From positions 1,989,895 through 2,053,894 of the forward strand of contig NZ_KB235930.1 of assembly GCF_000332295.1 (NCBI RefSeq): a stretch of 64,000 bases of DNA. The letters run 5' to 3'. The notes beneath the pieces were generated by a model, which saw nothing but the letters and a program-made list of their open reading frames with translations, had not been told where the DNA came from and did no database searches. The position numbers and the translations under genes were made by a program. The DNA comes from Fortiea contorta PCC 7126. Its GTDB lineage: Bacteria; Cyanobacteriota; Cyanobacteriia; Cyanobacteriales; Nostocaceae. Positions 57,572-64,000 of the stretch are shown here, in pieces (position 1 is the stretch's first letter; each line of letters begins with the position of its first letter).

Positions 57572-57826
57572 ATGCTCCAAGACACACAAACCATCCGCTA
57601 TTACCAAAGAATTACCGACGCCTTCGTCGAGCTATGGAATCGCGGTTATCGTACGGATGATATGCGGATGTATTTGGATGGGTATCTAGCCGCGCTGCGA
57701 CATGGGAACGCTATCGAGCCTTACCTGATTCATCGCCTAGAAGAAGAAGCTAGCCGCTTCTTATACGATGGGTCTAATTTTGCTATGGCTCAACCACAGC
57801 CAGAACCGCAACACGATTACTACTAA
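57572..57826 (+). CDS. small conserved cyanobacterial protein (DUF6761-like)
   Basis: 84 residues. A soluble, mainly helical protein, TIRYYQRITDAFVELWNRGY then MRMYLDGYLAALRHGNAIEPYLIHRLEEEASRFL, with a Pro/Gln-rich tail. It fits a small family restricted to cyanobacteria whose function is unknown; I recall it as DUF6761 but cannot confirm this here. Followed by a terminator. Confidence 0.7.
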   Translation: MLQDTQTIRYYQRITDAFVELWNRGYRTDDMRMYLDGYLAALRHGNAIEPYLIHRLEEEASRFLYDGSNFAMAQPQPEPQHDYY

Positions 57827-57945
57827 CTCTTTCTTCCAGCAATTGGTAGCAAACGCTGATCAACGCAGACTATTATAGCATACTATCTGCATTGATCAAT
57901 AGGTTAAGTGGTGTGAAATTTAGGAGATTTTTTTTAAAAAAGAAC

Positions 57946-57994
57946 ATCCCTTCAGCCCAGCGTAAATTTAGCAAGTCCGGCTGAGGGGATTTTT
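57946..57994 (+). terminator. terminator between convergent genes
   Basis: ATCCCTTCAGCC (57946-57957) pairs, with one mismatch, with GGCTGAGGGGAT (57979-57990), then TTTT. It overlaps the nagA stop codon in its loop. Confidence 0.7.
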
Positions 57995-59191
57995 AACTGG
58001 GGAATTGGGCAAGAGTCGTTGCCAAGTTAATTTTTGTGTCGATGGATCGTGGTGCCAGCGTAGTAAATTGGCTGGTTGATGGGGCGAAATTGTGGGGTAG
58101 GCGATCGCTTTTCTGGGTGCGTCTGTCGCTAGGGCGATCGCTGTCTCTACCTCACAAATTCCCCACTTGACTAAATTTTGCACTCCCACGAGTAAAGGTA
58201 AAGTCGTTCCTGATAAAGTGCCATCAAGTAATCGAGCAGTGCCATTTGTAATGGCAATTTGCCGACTATCCCAAGGATAAATGCCATCAGTTAGACCCAA
58301 AGGTGCGAGGGCGTCGCTGACGAGAAACAGCCCTTGTTCTCCATGGCTAGCGTTGAGTAAGATTTGCAGCATGGTAGGGGAAACATGCTCACCATCGGCA
58401 ATAAAACCACACATGACATGAGGATTGGTGATTGCTGCTCCTAATAATCCCGGTTCGCGGTGGTGTAATGATGGCATAGCATTAAAAGCATGGGTAATCA
58501 TCGTTGCACCTAGTGCAAAAGCCTGTTGTGCTTGGGCTGCTGTGGCTTGGGAATGTCCTAAGCTGACGGTGATTCCCAAAGAACGCAAATATGGTATGAC
58601 TTCTCCAGTGGAGTCTAGCTCTGGTGCGAGAGTGATTACTTTGACAATATGAGCATAATTCCCTAAAATCCCTTTTACTGCGTCTAGGGTCAGGGGTAAT
58701 AAATATTCGGCTGGGTGTGCGCCGCGCTTGTGATAATTGAGGAATGGGCCTTCTAAATGTACGCCTAAAATCTGAGCGCCTGTTGTTTGATTGGGGATAA
58801 AATCAGCAATTACAGCTAGCGATCGCTGAATATTTTCCACTGAAGTTGTCACCAATGTGGGTAAATAGGCATCAACTCCCACATTCCAAAGAAACTGCGA
58901 TATTTCTGGTAAAAAATGGCAATTTTCAGAATTTAAATCGGGAAAAGCTAACCCTAAGGCGCCATTAATTTGTAAATCAACACCACCTAAAGAAATCCAA
59001 TCCCCAACAACATCTATAACTTGTAACTTTTCTGCAGGAGAGCGCTTAAAAACTGTACCCATGGGTAGAATTTGCTCAATTATCCCCTGACGATTCACCA
59101 ACAGCATCTGCAAACCTTGATAACCAGGGATTCGGGCGTTGATAACGTCTACACTAGTTGTAGTCATAGGGGTTTGTGTTGCTTTCGTCAT
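57968..59191 (-). CDS. nagA: N-acetylglucosamine-6-phosphate deacetylase
   Basis: About 407 residues from the ATG at 59191. Amidohydrolase fold with SLGGVDLQINGALGLAF (HxxG-type metal region is LQING here), LGVHLEGPFLNYHKRGAHP (metal Glu), VSLGHSQATAAQAQQAF (His), MITHAFNAMPSLHHREPG (His) and LVSDALAPLG (catalytic Asp). It converts GlcNAc-6-P to glucosamine-6-P, recycling amino sugars from the wall. An upstream in-frame TTG lies inside a CCAAAAT repeat and is not a credible start. Confidence 0.9.
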   Translation of the reverse strand: MTKATQTPMTTTSVDVINARIPGYQGLQMLLVNRQGIIEQILPMGTVFKRSPAEKLQVIDVVGDWISLGGVDLQINGALGLAFPDLNSENCHFLPEISQFLWNVGVDAYLPTLVTTSVENIQRSLAVIADFIPNQTTGAQILGVHLEGPFLNYHKRGAHPAEYLLPLTLDAVKGILGNYAHIVKVITLAPELDSTGEVIPYLRSLGITVSLGHSQATAAQAQQAFALGATMITHAFNAMPSLHHREPGLLGAAITNPHVMCGFIADGEHVSPTMLQILLNASHGEQGLFLVSDALAPLGLTDGIYPWDSRQIAITNGTARLLDGTLSGTTLPLLVGVQNLVKWGICEVETAIALATDAPRKAIAYPTISPHQPANLLRWHHDPSTQKLTWQRLLPNSPVKNPLSRTC

Positions 59192-59252
59192 CACTTTCAG
59201 GAGAAGATAGCCAAATCTGTCCCGATTGTAGATGAAACCATCGGCGATGCAA

Positions 59253-59280
59253 CCAAAATCCAAAATCCAAAATCCAAAAT
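59253..59280. repeat. 4 x CCAAAAT heptamer repeat
   Basis: Four perfect tandem copies end three bases before the purE start codon and occupy the place of its ribosome-binding site. They lie between purE and the divergent nagA. Confidence 0.9.
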
Positions 59281-59283
59281 TCT

Positions 59284-59802
59284 ATGACACCCCTTGTTGG
59301 TATTATCATGGGCAGCGATTCCGATTTGCCCACTATGAAAGAAGCGATCGCTGTTTGTGACGAATTTGGTGTAGAGCGGGAGGTGGCGATCGTTTCTGCT
59401 CATCGCACTCCAGAAAGGATGGTGCAGTATGCTCAACTTGCTCATCAACGGGGCATCAAAGTAATTATTGCTGGCGCGGGTGGCGCTGCTCATCTCCCCG
59501 GAATGGTAGCATCTCTTACCCCTTTACCTGTGATTGGTGTGCCTGTAGCTACCCGGAATTTACAAGGTGTGGATTCTTTATATTCAATTGTACAAATGCC
59601 AGGAGGTATCCCGGTAGCGACGGTAGCGATCGGTAATGCTAAAAATGCTGGACTCTTGGCGGTGCAAATACTCGCTACTTATCAACCAGAATTACTAGAA
59701 AAAGTCCAAAATTATCGCCAAAATCTCTCAGAATTGGTAATTGCCAAGCAAGCAAAACTTGAACAATTGGGATATGAACAATATATACAACTTGAGATGT
59801 AA
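59284..59802 (+). CDS. purE: N5-carboxyaminoimidazole ribonucleotide mutase
   Basis: 172 residues. It opens with [17 protein letters not shown] and has [27 protein letters not shown] and [20 protein letters not shown], the class I PurE signatures including the catalytic His of SAHRTP. Converts N5-CAIR to CAIR in purine synthesis. The start directly follows a heptamer repeat with no Shine-Dalgarno sequence. Confidence 0.97.
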   Translation: MTPLVGIIMGSDSDLPTMKEAIAVCDEFGVEREVAIVSAHRTPERMVQYAQLAHQRGIKVIIAGAGGAAHLPGMVASLTPLPVIGVPVATRNLQGVDSLYSIVQMPGGIPVATVAIGNAKNAGLLAVQILATYQPELLEKVQNYRQNLSELVIAKQAKLEQLGYEQYIQLEM

Positions 59803-60587
59803 TTTAATTAACAATTGTTGATAATAATTGCTTTTATTGGAGAAAAAGGTAAGGAATAAAAAGTAAAGCCGCTCAGGAAAAGCCATGTTTGCAACAGACT
59901 CAGCCAGAGGCTCTTACAAGCAATAATCAAACAAGTCTTTCCCTATTTCCTAGCCTCTAGTCTCTATTTTCAAATTTATATAAATTAATTTTTTTTATTC
60001 AAACTTAACAATATGCGCCATTTTCTCATTATGAGATGGGGAAATGCTGACAATATCAAGGATAATGTTGCTAATCGTGGAGTTGTGGGGAAGTGTTGGA
60101 CAGCGAATCAGCAAAAAATTGTAGCTAGTGATACAGAATCATAATTGTCATAAATAGACAATCAGACAAATTCACTGTAAACTCCTCAAATTAATTAGTA
60201 GGAGTGGTTTGGATATAGTCTGTAGCTAGTTGAAAATACTAAATTTACTCTGGTCAAATTTTGTTCTAGACGTGTTATCTTTGGCAATCAAAATTAATTG
60301 TGAATTGTCAAAATTAGCTTTGAGAAAAATTAAATATTAGTTTTGACAGTAAAAAACTTGACTCCTTTAACAGAAGAGTCATAATCTTTTCAACATAGCT
60401 GTAATTTCACCAAAAAATGTTTACAAATGTCGCAATAATTTCTTAAACTCCTATCTAGGTAGTTAGAGTTTAACCTTGAGACAGCAAATTGCCTGAATTA
60501 CAAGTATCAATTCCAAGCTTGATAACGATTCGGGTGTGAGTCTTTTCTACTTAGGTATTTATCCTATGGAGAATTGTTGGGAGTAAG
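59803..60587. other. long promoter region of ammonium transporter gene
   Basis: 785 bp, AT-rich, without a supported gene. It includes TCCCTATTTCC-type repeats near 59940-59970 and an NtcA-type site at 60121-60134. The long leader to 60588 shows no dominant hairpin. Confidence 0.45.
60121..60134. promoter_or_regulatory. NtcA-type binding site
   Basis: GTAGCTAGTGATAC matches the GTAN8TAC consensus exactly. A TAAATA hexamer 16 bases downstream could be a -10 element, closer than the usual 22 or so. It lies 454 bp before the first ammonium transporter gene, a typical NtcA target. Confidence 0.5.
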
Positions 60588-62183
60588 ATGTTTAAATTCA
60601 TGCACAAACAGAAAATCAACGCTAAAAATAGGCTGAAAACGGCAAAAACTCGGGTTAAAAATTCAAAATTAAAGCCGTTTCAACTAGCAATTAAACGACT
60701 GTCTCCCAATTGGCAAGCTTGTTTACCTTTAGCGTGTCTAATTGTGTTGGGGTGGGGTTATGCAGCATTTGCCCAAGGGCCTGCAGCCGGGCCGACAACA
60801 GCGGATCTGAAAGTTGCTATTGACACCTTGTGGGTAGCGATCGCTGCTTTTTTAGTATTTTTCATGAATGCTGGTTTTTGTATGCTAGAAACCGGCTTCT
60901 GTCGTCAAAAAAATGCAGTCAATGTGCTAGCTAAAAACTTGATTGTTTTTGCTCTATCCACAGTGGCTTTTTGGGCGATCGGTTTTGGGTTAATGTTTGG
61001 CGATGGTAACGACTTCATCGGATTAAGTGGGTTTTTTCTGCCATCAGATAACAGCCCTGCTACCGGAGAAGCTTACAAAGGTGTCTTCAGCGCCCTCAAT
61101 TGGACTGGCGTTCCGCTAGCAGCTAAGTTTTTATTCCAATTGGTGTTTGCGGGAACAGCCGCAACCATCGTTTCTGGCGCAGTTGCGGAACGAATTAAGT
61201 TCGTTGACTTTCTGATCTTTAGCCTTTTGCTGGTGGGTATCGCTTACCCCATCACCGGACACTGGATTTGGGGTGCGGGTTGGCTAGCAGATATGGGTTT
61301 TTGGGATTTTGCGGGTTCTACGGTAGTTCACTCTGTGGGTGGTTGGGCTGCATTAATGGGGGCTGCATTTCTTGGGCCTCGCATTGGTAAATACCAAGAC
61401 AAGCAAATTGTCGCCCTCCCCGGACACAATATGAGCATTGCGACCTTGGGCTGCTTAATTCTGTGGTTGGGTTGGTTTGGGTTCAATCCTGGATCCGTCA
61501 TGGCTGCTGATCCAAATGCAATTACTCACATTGCATTAACAACCAATATGGGGGGTGCTGTTGGTGGGATTACCGCTACAGTTGTAGCTTGGTTTTACTT
61601 GGGTAAGCCAGATTTATCGATGATTATCAACGGTATCTTGGCTGGCTTGGTGGGTGTTACCGCGTCTTGTGCTTACATCAGTATCGGTAGTTCGATTGTC
61701 ATCGGCTTGATTGCTGGCATTTTGGTTGTATTTTCGGTTCCCTTCTTTGATAAACTCGGCATTGATGACCCAGTGGGTGCTACCTCGGTTCACTTAGTCT
61801 GCGGTATTTGGGGAACTTTAGCAGTTGGTCTATTTTCCGTTGGCCCTGGCGGGTATCCCTGGATGGTGGACTTGGCAGGTAAGCCAGTAGGGCCTCACGG
61901 GTTGTTTTTGGGTGGTGGCTTTGGTACACTGATTCCACAAATAATCGGTATTTTGTCTGTAGGTGGCATTACTGTCCTGCTCAGTAGCATTTTTTGGCTA
62001 GGACTGAAAGCGACCTTAGGGATTAGAGTTACTAGAGAAGAAGAACTCGAAGGTTTGGATATCGGCGAACACGGGATGGAAGCTTACAGCGGATTCTTGA
62101 AAGAAGCCGGTGCAGGTGGATTTTCTGAGGACAGTAGCTCTCGTGGGATACCACGCAGTGGAGATTTACCAAATACCTTGTAA
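60588..62183 (+). CDS. amt: ammonium transporter (Amt/MEP/Rh)
   Basis: 531 residues. A basic N-terminal extension of about 45 residues precedes a signal-like helix and the mature protein (after YAAFAQG). Eleven membrane helices follow. Conserved elements include [16 protein letters not shown], the first pore histidine in [25 protein letters not shown], and the second pore histidine in [18 protein letters not shown]. The C-terminal tail ([20 protein letters not shown]) carries the conserved cytoplasmic signal for trimer coupling and PII interaction. The start is supported by GGGAG upstream. A strong terminator follows; a second amt lies 1.45 kb downstream. Confidence 0.95.
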   Translation: MFKFMHKQKINAKNRLKTAKTRVKNSKLKPFQLAIKRLSPNWQACLPLACLIVLGWGYAAFAQGPAAGPTTADLKVAIDTLWVAIAAFLVFFMNAGFCMLETGFCRQKNAVNVLAKNLIVFALSTVAFWAIGFGLMFGDGNDFIGLSGFFLPSDNSPATGEAYKGVFSALNWTGVPLAAKFLFQLVFAGTAATIVSGAVAERIKFVDFLIFSLLLVGIAYPITGHWIWGAGWLADMGFWDFAGSTVVHSVGGWAALMGAAFLGPRIGKYQDKQIVALPGHNMSIATLGCLILWLGWFGFNPGSVMAADPNAITHIALTTNMGGAVGGITATVVAWFYLGKPDLSMIINGILAGLVGVTASCAYISIGSSIVIGLIAGILVVFSVPFFDKLGIDDPVGATSVHLVCGIWGTLAVGLFSVGPGGYPWMVDLAGKPVGPHGLFLGGGFGTLIPQIIGILSVGGITVLLSSIFWLGLKATLGIRVTREEELEGLDIGEHGMEAYSGFLKEAGAGGFSEDSSSRGIPRSGDLPNTL

Positions 62184-62207
62184 ATCTTGAGTTGCTTGTT
62201 AATCAAG

Positions 62208-62245
62208 ACCCGCAATGTTACTAACATCACGGTTGCGGGTTTTTT
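62208..62245 (+). terminator. intrinsic terminator after amt
   Basis: ACCCGCAA (62208-62215) pairs with TTGCGGGT (62233-62240), followed by TTTTT. It ends the first amt transcript before the inserted minus-strand cassette. Confidence 0.85.
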
Positions 62246-62306
62246 CTTGAGTTTGGACTAATTTGTATTTGGCTGAAGATAATCGCTCCAATTGCTGGGC
62301 ATAATT

Positions 62307-62681
62307 TTATGTAGATGGTATTTTTTCTAACCCAACTACACCATTTTCGGTAAAATCGATTTGCAAACGGTATCCTTCCATCATCGCAGTTCCCAACAAA
62401 GGCCTGTGACCGGAAGCTAGAACGGGCACTATTTTTTCCTCACCATCCCAAATGATAGTTCCTAAATGTACTGCTAATACTGTTTCGCTACCATCGGCTA
62501 ACCTAGCAGAAATGCTCGAATACAAAGGAAGATTCATTGCGCTGATTGCCTGCGGTGGTAGGGTAAGAAAGTCATTAAAGCCAGTATCGATGACAAAATC
62601 CAGGGAAAAATCTGGCTGTCCGGACAGGCGAAAAGTGACTGGTACAATGGCTTTGCGTTCTCTGGTTCTGCCGTAAATCAT
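62307..62681 (-). CDS. clan AA (retropepsin-like) aspartic protease family protein
   Basis: 124 residues, a single retropepsin-like domain. DFVIDTGFNDFLTLP contains the DTG catalytic triad (third residue Gly) followed by Phe, and PLLGTAMMEGYRLQIDF is the conserved second motif of stand-alone bacterial members. These proteins would act as homodimers. It overlaps the upstream 93-residue gene by four bases. The pair sits on the opposite strand between two ammonium transporter genes, suggesting an inserted mobile or addiction-type cassette. Substrate unknown. Confidence 0.8.
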   Translation of the reverse strand: MIYGRTRERKAIVPVTFRLSGQPDFSLDFVIDTGFNDFLTLPPQAISAMNLPLYSSISARLADGSETVLAVHLGTIIWDGEEKIVPVLASGHRPLLGTAMMEGYRLQIDFTENGVVGLEKIPST

Positions 62682-62959
62682 TCGACTGTACGCACCATAG
62701 GAGCATTACCAAAGCTGACAGCGACATCGTAACCGATTCGCATGGTAAACAATCGGGCATGGGGATTTTTCTGTTTCAACTTTAATCCTGACTCCACACC
62801 GGTTTTATCGATCGCATATTCGCCGGTTTCGGCATCGATGACAATCATTTTGCCAATATTATCGCCATGTTCGACTAAGGAGCGGATGCCATTTTGGTAA
62901 AAATCTCTGGCTCTTTGGGCAACTTCCTCGACAGTCCAAAAAAGTGCTTCGGTACTCAT
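62678..62959 (-). CDS. small partner protein of the aspartic-protease cassette
   Basis: 93 residues, soluble. Helical N-terminus (WTVEEVAQRARDFYQNGIRSLVEH) and a beta-rich C-terminal half (MIVIDAETGEYAIDKTGVESGLKLKQKNP; RIGYDVAVSFGNAP). It overlaps the protease gene by the sequence ATGA, so the two are translated together. Similar two-gene units with small clan AA proteases recur in cyanobacterial genomes as I recall; a toxin-antitoxin-like role is only a guess. No characterised domain recognised. Confidence 0.65.
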   Translation of the reverse strand: MSTEALFWTVEEVAQRARDFYQNGIRSLVEHGDNIGKMIVIDAETGEYAIDKTGVESGLKLKQKNPHARLFTMRIGYDVAVSFGNAPMVRTVE

Positions 62960-63636
62960 AACACCTCATTTTGCCTATTACCATTCATTGTAGGTGCTGT
63001 GGAGCCGGGAATATATACTTTCACTTTGAAAGCTGTTACATGATATATTTTCACAGAGCGCGATCGCACATCTAAAAGCTAATACCGATTTATTCGGGCG
63101 ATCGCTGATTGGCATTTTTGGGAAAAATACTTTCGCGTATATCTAAGCTAAAGAAGTTCAAAGTCCAGTTTTTTGGTAAGCAGTGTTTTAATTATTGTGT
63201 TCTTATGCAGATTTCCAGTATGAGTACTTAGTATTTTTTGGTTAATTTAATGGAAATATTTGCATATTAAAAAGTAAAAAATCTTAAATCAAAATAATAA
63301 ACAAATATTACCCGAATATGAAATTTTATAACAAGCAATGGTGGAATGAAAAAACTAATAACATCCTTAGATATAGATGCTTTTAAAGAATTAAAACCAT
63401 AAAAGCTCGATAATTCATAGCTAAAAATAGAATGCTATTTCTCAAAAAAGAATATGCAAAAACTGCATATGTACACAATTTTCAACATTTACTTTCTGCA
63501 ATCAGTATTATATTTTTGTAAGCCTTTGCAAGAAGTGCAGTAGCGTGAGTTGAAAAAGAGAAAAAGTATTAAAAATTACTGATATCTCTAAAATTAAATT
63601 CTCACAATAATATTAGTGCTTAGGGACAAAAAAGAA
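62960..63636. other. intergenic region before second amt
   Basis: 677 bp, AT-rich, with HIP1 octamers near 63060 and 63101. A sequence close to the NtcA consensus (GTATGAGTACTTAG, near 63218) misses the last base. No gene or RNA that I can support. Confidence 0.4.
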
Positions 63637-64000
63637 GTGTTGAACAAACTTGTAATAATTGGGGCGATGACCCTGTTGCTGTTGGGAACGCCGCTAATGG
63701 ATGATGCTTTAGCGCAAGCAGCATCTACGCCACCTGCTGCTGATACTGGTGATACAACATTTATGCTGATGTCTTCAGCGTTGGTATTGTTGATGACTCC
63801 AGGATTGGCGTTTTTTTATGGTGGATTTGTGCGATCGCGCAATGTCCTCAACACATTAATGATGAGCTTTGTGTTGATGGCGATCGTGGGTGTCACCTGG
63901 ATTTTGTGGGGCTATAGTCTTTCTTTTGCGCCCGGAAACCCGATTATTGGTGGTATCCAATGGTTATTCGGTAATGTGGGGTTACAAACTCAAGGCTACT
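63637..64000 (+). CDS. amt: ammonium transporter, 5' part (cut by window edge)
   Basis: The first 121 codons of a second Amt protein; the rest lies beyond the window. GTG start at 63637 (TTG at 63640 is the alternative). A signal peptide (LVIIGAMTLLLLGTPLMDDALAQA) is followed by the first helices, with the typical TTFMLMSSALVLLMTPGLAFFYGG and RSRNVLNTLMMSF segments; the Tyr-Gly-Gly pattern is the Amt subfamily form without the extra N-terminal extension of the upstream paralogue. Tandem amt genes are common in Nostocales. Confidence 0.93.
   Translation, partial: MLNKLVIIGAMTLLLLGTPLMDDALAQAASTPPAADTGDTTFMLMSSALVLLMTPGLAFFYGGFVRSRNVLNTLMMSFVLMAIVGVTWILWGYSLSFAPGNPIIGGIQWLFGNVGLQTQGY

Noticed and set aside
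59803-60587. 6S RNA or other small RNA near purE
   Set aside because: 6S RNA often lies near purine genes in cyanobacteria, but I found no long bulged hairpin of the right form in this region.
63217-63231. Second NtcA site before the truncated amt
   Set aside because: GTATGAGTACTTAG differs from GTAN8TAC at the last base; too weak to list as a feature.

Overview
The window is chromosomal DNA from a cyanobacterium, most likely a filamentous Nostoc/Anabaena/Calothrix-type organism (order Nostocales). The evidence is the AT-leaning base composition, many copies of the HIP1 octamer GCGATCGC, heptameric short tandem repeats between genes, and cyanobacteria-type gene families: ferredoxin-dependent glutamate synthase, RNase E ending in an arginine-rich tail, a bilin-type GAF sensor, and DUF1830, DUF1997, DUF4079 and DICT-domain proteins. 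I see no rRNA, tRNA, CRISPR array, phage or intact transposon. The order-level assignment is inference.

Layout. 0.2-8 kb: a PAS/GAF/cyclase-like sensor overlapping sirB, then cobA (siroheme synthesis); a bilin-GAF protein with a crippled kinase end; a 34-residue membrane protein; and cysH. Together sirB, cobA and cysH point to sulfite/nitrite reduction. 8.4-9.6 kb: dxr. 9.9-19.6 kb: an envelope-glycosylation island with five polytopic GT-C-like proteins, a polyprenyl-phosphate GT2 enzyme and a small SMR/EamA-like putative lipid-sugar flippase. 19.6-21.4 kb: an inverted-repeat element, then a long structured leader ending in an attenuator-like hairpin in front of a polysaccharide deacetylase. 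21.4-26.1 kb: ferredoxin-dependent GOGAT.

27-30 kb: a secreted phosphodiester-glycosidase-like protein, a cupin and an A-type Fe-S carrier. 30.4-35.6 kb: the str operon rpsL-rpsG-fusA-tufA-rpsJ. 35.8-44.8 kb: a Lon N-domain protein, pheA, a DUF1997 protein, the rnhB-rne-radical SAM cluster and a STAS protein. 45-53 kb: a small protein downstream of a CRP-type operator, a DapL-like aminotransferase, clpS, a CPBP protease, a pentapeptide protein overlapping a DICT/degenerate HD-GYP protein, and a B12-binding radical SAM enzyme. 53.5-57.8 kb: small cyanobacterial families, an orphan ABC ATPase and an OmpR-type regulator. 58-64 kb: nagA, purE and two ammonium transporter genes (the second cut by the window edge), separated by an inserted two-gene retropepsin-like cassette, with a GTAN8TAC NtcA-type site upstream of the first.

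The most notable observations are: (i) three signalling proteins whose catalytic domains have lost key residues (cyclase, histidine kinase, HD-GYP); (ii) the candidate riboswitch/attenuator leader of the deacetylase gene; (iii) palindromic mobile-like repeats, including a 54-bp perfect palindrome and a 194-bp multi-hairpin element; (iv) heptamer repeats that form the C-termini or start regions of several genes; (v) the GT-C island. I found no clear new defence or enzymatic system; the GT-C island and the structured leader are the best candidates for undescribed function.
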